From assembly GCA_035302345.1 (NCBI GenBank), contig DATGSS010000017.1, positions 1 through 43,166 of the forward strand: 43,166 bases of DNA, in the 5' to 3' direction. Positions 7,601 through 14,521 of the stretch are shown here, in pieces; position 1 is the stretch's first letter; every line of letters starts with the position of its first letter. This DNA is from Paenalcaligenes sp035302345. Its GTDB lineage: Bacteria; Pseudomonadota; Gammaproteobacteria; Burkholderiales; Burkholderiaceae_B. A program made the translations under genes and the position numbers. The notes beneath the pieces are model-generated. The model was not told where the DNA came from. It made no database searches and saw nothing but the letters and a program-made list of their open reading frames with translations.

Positions 7601-8899
7601 ATGGCGGTTGCTCAACAGGTGTTTTTGCGCGATGCAATGCGCAAGCTGAATTTGACCCGTGACATGTTTTCGGCACGTGTTGGAGTCAAAAGACGGGCTT
7701 TGGACACTTGGCTTTTACCTGAAAATTCTTTGGATTATCGGGCGATGCCCGAGGTCGTGCGTCGTTTTGTCACTGAGATCGTGGAAAACGAGGCGTTACT
7801 GGAAAAATATGCCGATAGTGCACCCCGGCGGGGCAGTTTGCGCGATCGCATCGAGGCCAACGGTAAAAATCAGTTGTTATCTGTCGATCAATTCACACGT
7901 GACAGTGTAGAAGAATTGTTTTCTTTGGCAGATATCATGCAACCCATCGCCCGGCGGCAAAAAGTATCTCGTGTGCTCGAAGGAGCAGTACTGGGCAATT
8001 TGTTTTTCGAGGCCAGCACCCGTACACGAGTGAGTTTTGGTGCTGCTTTCTGCCGGTTGGGTGGTTCCGTCTGTGATACGACAGGGTTTACGTTTTCTTC
8101 GATGGCCAAAGGGGAATCCATCTACGACACCAGTCGTGTCATGGGTGGGTATGTCGACGCGATGGTGATACGCCACCCCGAGCAAGGCTCGGTCGCCGAG
8201 TTCGCAGCTGCTACCAATATTCCTGTAGTTAATGGCGGTGACGGCTCGGGTGAGCACCCCAGCCAAGCCTTATTAGATTTATATACGATCCTGACCGAGT
8301 TTTCTCGTTTGGGTAAGCTTTTAGATGGTGCGCACATAGCCGTAATAGGTGATTTGAAATACGGTCGGACAGTGCACTCGTTGGTAAAGTTATTAGCGCT
8401 TTATCGCGGTCTAAAATTTACACTGGCATCGCCGCGAGGGTTAGAAATGCCTGCCGATATTATTGAGGCTATGGCGCGCCAAGGCAATCACGTGATTGAG
8501 CAAACCAATGATCTCGCGCAGGGCATCAAGGGGGCAGATGTCATCTACGCTACGCGCGTCCAAAAAGAACGCTTTCAGGCCGAGGACATCCAAGGCTATA
8601 GTCCCGAGTTCCAAATTACCCAGGCATTGGTTGATAAATACTGTGACCAAGACACCATCATTATGCACCCGCTACCCAGGGATAGTCGTCCTATGGCTAA
8701 TGATCTCAGTACGGATCTCAACAAAGACCCTCGGTTAGCAATATTCCGCCAAACAGATAATGGCATCCCCATTCGGATGGCTATTTTTGCGGTCTTGATG
8801 GGGGTAGAGAACCTAGTTCAACACTCAATGCGCGATGTGACCTGGAGCCCACCATCGCATATTGGCCCTGATGATGCGATATTCCACGGTATGTACTAG
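7601..8899 (+). CDS. pyrB: Aspartate carbamoyltransferase with N-terminal helix-turn-helix
   Basis: Condenses carbamoyl phosphate with aspartate in pyrimidine synthesis. The catalytic chain occupies about residues 88-415: STRTR (139-143) binds carbamoyl phosphate, then KGES (170-173), HPSQ (219-222), the aspartate-domain VIGDLKYGRTVHSL (248-261) and HPLPR (356-360). The total of 432 residues exceeds the usual 305-340 because of an N-terminal domain (about 5-65). There, LNLTRDMFSARVGVKRRALD reads as helix 2, turn and recognition helix of a Cro/XRE fold, followed by a helical segment. No pyrI is nearby. An AAGGA site lies 7 bp before the ATG, and the promoter holds a 29-bp palindrome. Whether the extension binds DNA, aids assembly or is a relic is unknown; it may be conserved in relatives. 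Confidence 0.93.
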   Translation: MAVAQQVFLRDAMRKLNLTRDMFSARVGVKRRALDTWLLPENSLDYRAMPEVVRRFVTEIVENEALLEKYADSAPRRGSLRDRIEANGKNQLLSVDQFTRDSVEELFSLADIMQPIARRQKVSRVLEGAVLGNLFFEASTRTRVSFGAAFCRLGGSVCDTTGFTFSSMAKGESIYDTSRVMGGYVDAMVIRHPEQGSVAEFAAATNIPVVNGGDGSGEHPSQALLDLYTILTEFSRLGKLLDGAHIAVIGDLKYGRTVHSLVKLLALYRGLKFTLASPRGLEMPADIIEAMARQGNHVIEQTNDLAQGIKGADVIYATRVQKERFQAEDIQGYSPEFQITQALVDKYCDQDTIIMHPLPRDSRPMANDLSTDLNKDPRLAIFRQTDNGIPIRMAIFAVLMGVENLVQHSMRDVTWSPPSHIGPDDAIFHGMY

Positions 8900-8930
8900 T
8901 TTTTGTTATCGTTTTTAGTTTTATCAGGGC

Positions 8931-8991
8931 AACGCTCGCTAACGTATATTGCTCGTTATTTCGTGGCAATAGAGTGCGAGCGTTTTGTTTT
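8931..8991 (+). terminator. Probable terminator after pyrB
   Basis: A 9-bp perfect stem AACGCTCGC (8931-8939) and GCGAGCGTT (8976-8984) is followed by TTGTTTT. The loop is long (36 nt) and contains a smaller AACG/CGTT pairing. It lies 30 bp after the stop codon. Confidence 0.55.
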
Positions 8992-9085
8992 ACCAATAAA
9001 AGCGACTCTAAAACTCCACTTTATGAAAAGCCCAGCATTTTTCTGCGAGCCATTTGATATGGGTTAAGGTTTCGTCAGAAAAAAG

Positions 9086-9117
9086 CAGTCATACTGGAAG
9101 TATTTTCAGTGTGACTG
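9086..9117 (+). repeat. Hairpin in the leader of the nitronate monooxygenase-like gene
   Basis: Arms CAGTCATACTG (9086-9096) and CAGTGTGACTG (9107-9117) pair over 11 positions with one G-U in RNA, around a 10-nt loop, 30 bp before the ATG. It could be an operator or a leader structure; nothing identifies it. Confidence 0.4.
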
Positions 9118-9147
9118 ACTTAGGCACGTTTTTCTTTGGATTAGAGC

Positions 9148-10323
9148 ATGTATTCATTTTCATTACGGGATAAGCAACTATTACCGATCATTCAAGGTGG
9201 AATGGGGGTTGGCGTATCAGCCCATCGACTTGCCGGGACAGTTGCTTCTTATGGTGCTATGGGCACGATTTCTAGTGTGGACTTGCGTCGTCACCATGAT
9301 GATTTGATGGCACCTGCATCTACGCCGCAAAATAAAGAGGAACGCAAACGCGACATTAATCATAAAAATTTGATTGCTTTAGATCGCGAAATTAAGGCCG
9401 CTAAAAAGCTTAGCCAGGGGCGTGGTGCGATCGCCGTAAATGTAATGAAAGCGGTCACACCCTATCCTGAATATGTACGTCAGGCATGCGAGAGTGGGGC
9501 TGATGCTATTGTGGTCGGGGCTGGCTTGCCTCTAGATCTGCCCGAGTTAACCAAAGACTATCCTGATGTGGCCCTGATACCTATTTTGGCAGATGCACGT
9601 GGGGTCCGTGTAGTCTTGCGTCGTTGGGCGCGCAATCAGGTCCAACCTGATGCTATTGTTATTGAAAACCCAAACTATGCCGCTGGACACTTAGGGGTGA
9701 CCGACGCAAAAGAAATAAACTCTGAGTTCTATGCGTTTGCTCATGTCATTAAAGAAGTGCGCTCTGTACTCGAACAGCTGCAGATTGATCCTGATTCTAT
9801 TCCTATTATTGCCGCGGGCGGTGTACATAAGCCCGAGCAGGTTAAAGAGCTCTTATCATTTGGGGCCAGTGCGGTTCAGTTGGGTAGTGCGTTTGCGGTT
9901 ACCAAAGAATGCGATGCCCATGAAAATTTCAAAAAGGTTATGGTTGAAGCACAGCCAGAGGATATGGTGACCTTTAACAGTGTAGTTGGGATTCCGGCAC
10001 GCGCGGTGCGCACGCCATGGTTGGATGCTTATCTGCACAAAGAAGAGAAATTACAATCAGTAGCGACTGAGCGCGATTGCACCGAGGGCTGGGATTGCTT
10101 GACCTTTTGTGGTCTGCGTGATGGTGTTGCCAAAGCAGGCCAGTTTTGTATTAATAGGCAGTTAGCCTATGCATTAAAAGGTGATGTACAAAGAGGGCTG
10201 TTCTTTCGTAGCTCCGAGCCTTTGCCTTTTGGATCAGCCATTCGCTCGGTATCAGAATTATTAGAATATTTGCTCAGCGCGCTGCCATTTAAGGGTTTAT
10301 CTCTATCACCTGGCGCAACCTGA
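9148..10323 (+). CDS. Nitronate monooxygenase-like FMN protein (2-nitropropane dioxygenase family)
   Basis: A TIM-barrel flavoprotein of 391 residues. Family landmarks are IIQGGMGVGVS (14-24), VGAGLPLDLPE (123-133), AAGHLG with His181 in the place of the catalytic His of nitronate monooxygenases, IAAGGVHKPEQV (221-232) for FMN phosphate binding and LGSAFAVTKE (245-254). The family also includes enoyl-ACP reductase FabK, so the substrate is not certain. After the barrel comes a segment with four cysteines, Cys311, 317, 321 and 334 (spacing CX5CX3CX12C), not part of the classical catalytic core; it might bind metal or an iron-sulfur cluster. The gene is monocistronic, with a leader hairpin before it and a convergent terminator after it. 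The ribosome-binding site (GGA) is weak. Confidence 0.82.
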   Translation: MYSFSLRDKQLLPIIQGGMGVGVSAHRLAGTVASYGAMGTISSVDLRRHHDDLMAPASTPQNKEERKRDINHKNLIALDREIKAAKKLSQGRGAIAVNVMKAVTPYPEYVRQACESGADAIVVGAGLPLDLPELTKDYPDVALIPILADARGVRVVLRRWARNQVQPDAIVIENPNYAAGHLGVTDAKEINSEFYAFAHVIKEVRSVLEQLQIDPDSIPIIAAGGVHKPEQVKELLSFGASAVQLGSAFAVTKECDAHENFKKVMVEAQPEDMVTFNSVVGIPARAVRTPWLDAYLHKEEKLQSVATERDCTEGWDCLTFCGLRDGVAKAGQFCINRQLAYALKGDVQRGLFFRSSEPLPFGSAIRSVSELLEYLLSALPFKGLSLSPGAT

Positions 10324-10332
10324 TCAAACAAC

Positions 10333-10358
10333 ACCGCTCGTGACAGTTTGCGAGCGGT
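10333..10358. terminator. Convergent hairpin between the flavoprotein gene and nrdG
   Basis: Perfect 8-bp stem ACCGCTCG / CGAGCGGT around a 10-nt loop, between the stop codons of two converging genes (10323 and 10379). T-rich sequence follows more clearly on the minus strand. Probably a bidirectional terminator. Confidence 0.55.
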
Positions 10359-10378
10359 TAAGTGCGTGGTTTTAAAAA

Positions 10379-11107
10379 TTAACGAACCAAGATGTTGGGC
10401 ACATATTCTTTTAATTGTGCCAGTAATTCATCATCCAAGAGTTGACTTGCCTGATGTGGTGTGTCTAATAGCATTGGATCGATACAGCCATCCGTGCGGA
10501 AATTTTGAATTACCCAGTGTTGAACACCATATGCGGCGAGTGCTTCAGCCATGTCCTGCAAATGCTTGGATTGATGCAATGCACTATGGACGGTGCTGCG
10601 CACTTCATATTCGCATTGGCTATTGACAATCATTTGCAGGCTGTCTTGGATCATTTCTACTGGCTGTGCGTGCAAAATAACATCGTGATAATGATTCCAA
10701 CTACTTTTTAAATCAAACCCTATCCAATTTAAATGGGGTAAAACTTCGGCCAGGCGTTTTGGATAGGCCCCAGTAGTGTGCAATCCTATTTTAAAGCCCA
10801 ATGATTTGGCTGTTTTAATTGCCCCGGGCAAACCGGGATCCATGGTGGGCTCACCACCACTAAAAACGATGGCATCTAGTAATCCTTGGCGTTGGTGTAA
10901 AAATTCCTCGATTTCTGACCATTGAGGCGCCATGGGATGAGGGCTACGCGATTGCAAGTGGGGATTATGGCAATAACCGCAGCGCCAATTGCAGCCCTGC
11001 ACAAAAGCAACACAGACTAGATGGTTGGGATAATCACTGGCGCTAAAGGGGACAAAACCACCTAATTGGATGGTACTGCTGTTAACAGAGGGGCGTTGAG
11101 ATAGCAT
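10379..11107 (-). CDS. nrdG: Anaerobic ribonucleotide reductase activating protein (radical SAM)
   Basis: A radical S-adenosylmethionine enzyme that abstracts a hydrogen from the glycyl-radical site of class III ribonucleotide reductase. The 242 residues start with a short lead, then GGFVPFSASDYP and the cluster motif CNWRCGYCHNP, with Cys 39, 43 and 46 forming the CX3CX2C that binds the [4Fe-4S] cluster. FSGGEPTMDPGLP (83-95) is the SAM-binding GGEP element. The form matches the NrdG2/TIGR02495 subgroup rather than the shorter E. coli NrdG (about 154 residues). It is the last gene of the nrdD / glycyl-radical minigene / nrdG set, 159 bp after the minigene, and a possible RNA switch lies in that gap. 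Confidence 0.9.
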   Translation of the reverse strand: MLSQRPSVNSSTIQLGGFVPFSASDYPNHLVCVAFVQGCNWRCGYCHNPHLQSRSPHPMAPQWSEIEEFLHQRQGLLDAIVFSGGEPTMDPGLPGAIKTAKSLGFKIGLHTTGAYPKRLAEVLPHLNWIGFDLKSSWNHYHDVILHAQPVEMIQDSLQMIVNSQCEYEVRSTVHSALHQSKHLQDMAEALAAYGVQHWVIQNFRTDGCIDPMLLDTPHQASQLLDDELLAQLKEYVPNILVR

Positions 11108-11206
11108 AAAGTCTGCCTTTACTTATTGCGACTGTCAGGGCGCCGCCCAAAACTATGCAGCCTAGTAGTAATACTAAACGCAATAGAGAAGGGCGGCGTG
11201 GGGAAT

Positions 11207-11257
11207 AGGCCCACGAGCAGGTCCAATTAGCAGGTCAGACCTGTGCTTGGTGGGCCT
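11207..11257 (-). repeat. Structured segment between the glycyl-radical minigene and nrdG
   Basis: Outer arms AGGCCCAC (11207-11214) and GTGGGCCT (11250-11257) are perfectly complementary. Inside, AGCAGGTC occurs twice (11216-11223 and 11229-11236), and either copy can pair with GACCTG at 11238-11243, giving two mutually exclusive hairpins. There is no T run, so it is not a simple terminator. It lies within the presumed nrd operon transcript. Function unknown. Confidence 0.45.
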
Positions 11258-11266
11258 GGGCACAGA

Positions 11267-11437
11267 CTAGTGTTCAACAAAATGCACGCGCTCGTTAAAT
11301 TCGCCCTTTTTGCCAATATTAAAAGATGAGGTGGGGCGATGGTAGCCCATGACACGTGTCCAGACTTCGCAGCGCTGGCGTTCTTGGTCGTTTAGTGTGG
11401 GTTGTGTTTGGTCTTTGTCGATCATTGTGTTTTGCAT
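11267..11437 (-). CDS. Stand-alone glycyl-radical peptide of class III ribonucleotide reductase
   Basis: A 56-residue protein, too short for most gene finders. Residues 19-56 reproduce the C-terminal glycyl-radical segment of NrdD: CEVWTRVMGYHRP with Gly31 in the R-V-x-G-Y context (compare R-T-C-G-Y around Gly681 in E. coli), then SSFNIGKKGEFNER, matching the FNAGKQEE-type tail. The ATG has a strong AGGAG site 5 bp upstream, and an in-frame TAA lies just before it, so it is an independent gene rather than a missed extension. nrdD, ending 85 bp upstream, lacks this segment. The peptide must therefore supply the radical glycine in trans, comparable in principle to GrcA/YfiD for pyruvate formate-lyase. 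Similar short NrdD-labelled proteins may exist in relatives. Confidence 0.85.
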   Translation of the reverse strand: MQNTMIDKDQTQPTLNDQERQRCEVWTRVMGYHRPTSSFNIGKKGEFNERVHFVEH

Positions 11438-11522
11438 GACAACTCCTAGAGTATTTTAAAAATAGTAATAATAAAAATGAGAAAGCAGTGCTGCCCGATA
11501 TATTCATGCTCAGTATGATGAG

Positions 11523-13331
11523 CTATTGAATTGATGCACTGTGTTTTGCTGCTAGGATTTCTTGGTCGCAGCGTGGGCAAAACTCGTGGTGTCCTGATAA
11601 ATAACCGTGTTTTGGACAAATGGAAAAAGTCGGCGTGACGGTTAAATAGGGCAAACGATATTTGGATAGTGCTCGACGAACAAGTAGTTTGCAGGCGTCG
11701 GGACTAGAAATTGCCTCTTGCATATATAGGTGCAGAACTGTCCCACCGGTATAAAGCGTTTGTAGTTCGTCCTGTAGTGCTAACGCTTCAAAAGGATCAG
11801 TGGTGTAGTCAACGGGTATTTGTGTAGAGTTTGTGTAATAGGGGTTTTCTGTAGTCCCTGCTTGGAGGATATCCTCAAAGCGTTCGCGGTCCAATTTAGC
11901 AAAACGATATGTAGTGCCCTCTGCGGGGGTCGCCTCTAAGTTATATAAATGGCCTGTTTCCTCTTGAAATTCCACCATCTTGCTACGGATGTGCTGCAGC
12001 AAATCGATGGCCATTTGCATGCCTTGGGGGTGGGTCAGGTCATAGGCATCGTCAGTAAAATTGCGAATCATTTCATTCACCCCATTAACGCCAATGGTAG
12101 AAAAATGATTGCGTAAACTACCCAGATAACGACGGGTATATGGAAATAAACCCTGTTCCATAAGCTCGGTGATCGCAGTGCGCTTTTTCTCGAGACTATT
12201 TTTGGCCATCACCATTAATTCGTCGAGACGAGCATACAAGCCCGGCAAATCATTTTTATATTCATAACCTAGCCGGGCACAATTAATGGTGACCACACCT
12301 AATGAACCCGTTTGTTCGGCCGAACCAAACAATCCATTGCCGCGTTTCAGTAGCTCACGTAAATCTAGTTGCAGGCGGCAACACATAGAACGAACCATAT
12401 GAGGCTCGAGATCAGAATTTACAAAATTCTGAAAATAGGGCAGACCGTATTTAGCGGTCATGGCAAAGAGTAAATCTGTATTGGTACCGTCCCAGTCAAA
12501 TTCTTTAGTGATGTTGTAGGTGGGGATGGGAAAGGTAAACACACGCCCTTTGGCATCGCCTTCGAGCATTACCTCGATAAAACAACGGTTGATTAGGTCC
12601 ATTTCGGCTTGCAGCTCACCGTAGGTAAAGGGCAAGACTTCGCCACCGATCAGTGGCTGCTGATTAGCCAGATCGTCAGGGCAAACCCAATCAAAGCTAA
12701 GGTTGGTAAATGGAGTCTGCGTACCCCAACGAGACGGTACATTGAGGTTGTATATAAATTCTTGGATGCATTGCCGCACTGCCGGCTCGCTCATGTTGTC
12801 CTTGCGGATAAACGGAGCGAGGTAGGTGTCAAATGAGCTAAATGCCTGGGCGCCAGCCCATTCGTTTTGCAATGTGCCCAGAAAATTGACCATTTGGCCC
12901 AGAGCGCTGCTCAGGTGTTTGGGGGGTGCTGACTCTACTTTATTAGGAACACCGTTAAACCCTTCTTGTAGTAGATTCCGTAAGGACCATCCGGCACAAT
13001 AGCCCGAGAGCATATCCAAGTCATGAATATGGACATCACCTTCGCGGTGAGCGAGGCCTATATCAGGATCATAAATATGGTTTAACCAGTAATTGGCAGT
13101 AATATTTCCAGCCATATTTAGAATGAGTCCACCCAAGGAGTAGCCTTGGTTGGCATTAGCATTGACGCGCCAATCACTACGGTCTAAATATTCTTCCACC
13201 AATTGCTGGACATTGACCAAGGTAGGATTGGTGGATGCCAAACCATTATTAATCCCCTCTAGCCCAGAGTTAGGACCAGATGTCGTTGGCGCTTGTTTGG
13301 TCGCGGATTGAGTAGCTGTTTTTAAAGTCAT
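11523..13331 (-). CDS. nrdD: Anaerobic ribonucleoside-triphosphate reductase, main chain lacking the glycyl-radical tail
   Basis: Reduces ribonucleoside triphosphates to deoxynucleotides without oxygen. The chain has about 602 residues, against about 700 for E. coli. There is no N-terminal ATP-cone: the catalytic barrel starts almost at once (NANANQGYSLGGLILNMAG, HIHDLDMLSGYCAGWSLRNLL). The finger-loop cysteine lies in RSMCCRLQLDLRELL. The C-terminus has the zinc-site residues CPKH and CPRC (about 572-588), then ends at HSASIQ with no R-x-x-G-Y glycyl motif; that motif is in the separate gene at 11267-11437. A GTG two codons upstream (13337) is an alternative start. Two NrdR-box-like sites lie immediately before the start, so repression by NrdR is likely. 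Confidence 0.92.
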   Translation of the reverse strand: MTLKTATQSATKQAPTTSGPNSGLEGINNGLASTNPTLVNVQQLVEEYLDRSDWRVNANANQGYSLGGLILNMAGNITANYWLNHIYDPDIGLAHREGDVHIHDLDMLSGYCAGWSLRNLLQEGFNGVPNKVESAPPKHLSSALGQMVNFLGTLQNEWAGAQAFSSFDTYLAPFIRKDNMSEPAVRQCIQEFIYNLNVPSRWGTQTPFTNLSFDWVCPDDLANQQPLIGGEVLPFTYGELQAEMDLINRCFIEVMLEGDAKGRVFTFPIPTYNITKEFDWDGTNTDLLFAMTAKYGLPYFQNFVNSDLEPHMVRSMCCRLQLDLRELLKRGNGLFGSAEQTGSLGVVTINCARLGYEYKNDLPGLYARLDELMVMAKNSLEKKRTAITELMEQGLFPYTRRYLGSLRNHFSTIGVNGVNEMIRNFTDDAYDLTHPQGMQMAIDLLQHIRSKMVEFQEETGHLYNLEATPAEGTTYRFAKLDRERFEDILQAGTTENPYYTNSTQIPVDYTTDPFEALALQDELQTLYTGGTVLHLYMQEAISSPDACKLLVRRALSKYRLPYLTVTPTFSICPKHGYLSGHHEFCPRCDQEILAAKHSASIQ

Positions 13332-13333
13332 AA

Positions 13334-13349
13334 TCACTATATATGGTGT
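13334..13349 (-). promoter_or_regulatory. NrdR box, proximal
   Basis: On the minus strand the 16-mer reads ACACCATATATAGTGA, a close match to the NrdR consensus acaCwAtATaTwGtgt. It abuts the nrdD start codon and is 31 bp, about three helical turns, from the second box. Confidence 0.75.
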
Positions 13350-13364
13350 TTGGTTTGTCTTGGA

Positions 13365-13380
13365 TGGCTATATATTGTGG
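13365..13380 (-). promoter_or_regulatory. NrdR box, distal
   Basis: On the minus strand the 16-mer reads CCACAATATATAGCCA, core CAATATATAG. With the proximal box it forms the tandem pair with a 15-bp linker that is typical of NrdR-controlled ribonucleotide reductase promoters. Confidence 0.7.
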
Positions 13381-13465
13381 TCTAGGTTAAACCCACTTTA
13401 TTGCTTTTTCTTTGCGATAAATCATATGTAAGCCAATTAGATGACTCTTGCTTGCATGTTATAGG

Positions 13466-13508
13466 CGCAAAAAAACCCAACCGTGTCTCAACATACAGGG
13501 TTGGGTTT
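13466..13508 (-). terminator. Intrinsic terminator after the gene at 13525-14019
   Basis: Perfect 10-bp stem AAACCCAACC (13473-13482) and GGTTGGGTTT (13499-13508). On the minus strand it is followed by a run of T. It separates the Nudix operon from nrdD. Confidence 0.85.
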
Positions 13509-13524
13509 ATTGGGTTTGTGCCGT

Positions 13525-14019
13525 TTAGAGGAGTTTCATCTGCTGTAAACCGTGGGCCGTAGTTTCTGGCGCGGCCTTGAGTCTTTTGGTCTTGGGTTTA
13601 GACTTGGGTCTGGCGGTGGGTGTTAACTGGTTTTGAGCGGGGTGCTCGTGCCCAGCAGCTAGGGCATCAGCATCGTCATCCATATCTTGACCTGCTTTGA
13701 CATCGACGCTAACAGCATTAGTACCTGCTGGCTGGTAGTTGGTATTGAGCTGTTCCGGCGCATATAAAGACAGATCAAATTGTCCATTAACAATACCAAT
13801 ATCGCGCAAAATAGCCAGCGCCCGCAATGGGTTTTTAAATCGGCGCGGTTCTTTGCCGCGAGCGGTCACTAAAACCGCGTAATGACCAGAGCGCATCTCG
13901 ATCTCAATAAAAAAAGCATCCCCTTGAGCTTTGAGCACAACACCACTAACGCCACCTGCTTGGGTAGTGGCGCGAAGCTGTTGCAAAGTAAAGAAATGGC
14001 TATGATTGCTATAACACAT
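13525..14019 (-). CDS. Uncharacterised protein next to a Nudix hydrolase
   Basis: A 164-residue soluble protein that I do not recognise with certainty. Residues 10-85 look like a compact alpha/beta domain (FTLQQLRATTQAGGVSGVVLKAQGDAFFIEIE, then a basic RGKEPRRFKNPLRALAILRDIGI). I recall a similar pattern in small proteins annotated near plasmid or ICE partition genes, but cannot confirm a relationship. Residues 95-164 are disordered in character: an acidic stretch (DMDDDADAL), then a very basic KPKTKRLK near the end, as in nucleic-acid-binding tails. It begins 19 bp after the Nudix gene stop and has its own terminator, so the two are likely co-transcribed. No clear ribosome-binding site is visible at the ATG. 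Confidence 0.6.
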   Translation of the reverse strand: MCYSNHSHFFTLQQLRATTQAGGVSGVVLKAQGDAFFIEIEMRSGHYAVLVTARGKEPRRFKNPLRALAILRDIGIVNGQFDLSLYAPEQLNTNYQPAGTNAVSVDVKAGQDMDDDADALAAGHEHPAQNQLTPTARPKSKPKTKRLKAAPETTAHGLQQMKLL

Positions 14020-14038
14020 AGGGGTTGTTTTACGCAGT

Positions 14039-14446
14039 TTAATAAGTGTGAATGAAATTCGCGTGAATCACGCGTCGGGCCAAAGGCGCCAGGCGCAGTT
14101 CCCTAGTTTCATCTGGGGAAAACCAATGGGCTTGCTTAATTTCAGCCCCTACTTTAATAGGGCCGGGCCAATAGAGTGTATATAAATGGGCTTGTACAGT
14201 GTAGCCCTTTTCATTGGCGGCAGGTGCTGAAAACTGGCCCACTAAATGGGGTAAATAAGCCGGAACAGAAACACTGAGCTCTTCGTAAAGTTCGCGAGTG
14301 AGGGCTGCAATTGGGCTTTCTAGGCTTTCAATCTTGCCGCCTGCCAGCATATAGTGTTTAGAGTGGTCCTTGCGCACGAGCAAGACCTCGCCAGCATCGT
14401 TATGCAGTAGGGCAACAGCAAGATTTAATATAAGAGGTATCTTCAT
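14039..14446 (-). CDS. Nudix hydrolase
   Basis: A small phosphohydrolase of 135 residues that cleaves nucleoside diphosphate-type substrates using divalent metal. The Nudix box GX5EX7REUXEEXGU is intact apart from the last Gly: G37, E43, R51-E52, E55-E56 in the segment GKIESLESPIAALTRELYEE. The N-terminal strand (NLAVALLHNDAGEVLLVRK) and the C-terminal strand (AEIKQAHWFSPDE) complete the fold. Substrate cannot be predicted from the motif. The ATG at 14446 is preferred over a TTG one codon upstream. It is divergent from argG, with only 75 bp between start codons, and is followed by the uncharacterised protein. Confidence 0.9.
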   Translation of the reverse strand: MKIPLILNLAVALLHNDAGEVLLVRKDHSKHYMLAGGKIESLESPIAALTRELYEELSVSVPAYLPHLVGQFSAPAANEKGYTVQAHLYTLYWPGPIKVGAEIKQAHWFSPDETRELRLAPLARRVIHANFIHTY

Positions 14447-14479
14447 CAAATTTAAGCTGGAAGCTTTGTTGTTGAACGA

Positions 14480-14485
14480 TATAAT
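14480..14485 (+). promoter_or_regulatory. Candidate -10 element of the argG promoter
   Basis: A consensus TATAAT lies 36 bp before the argG ATG in the short Nudix-argG divergent region. No convincing -35 is seen at 16-18 bp, so activation or a weak -35 would be needed. No clear ArgR box was found. Confidence 0.4.
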
Positions 14486-14521
14486 AGAGCATTGTTTTTC
14501 TTTGTACCAGTGTGGCAGATT

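Noticed and set aside
8931..10358. The shared CGCTCG/CGAGCG stems of two terminators as a dispersed repeat family.
   Set aside because: Only two copies were noticed, and the surrounding bases differ; short GC-rich terminator stems can match by chance.
11438..11522. The nrdD split explained as a simple frameshift in one ancestral gene.
   Set aside because: The minigene has its own ATG with a strong AGGAG site, an in-frame stop just upstream and an 85-bp AT-rich spacer, which does not look like a recent frameshift. A sequencing error cannot be fully excluded.
13400..13440. An FNR/Anr box upstream of nrdD (ATGATTTATCGCAA on the minus strand).
   Set aside because: Only about 7 of 10 defined positions fit TTGATNNNNATCAA and one half-site is poor. 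NrdR boxes explain the promoter better.
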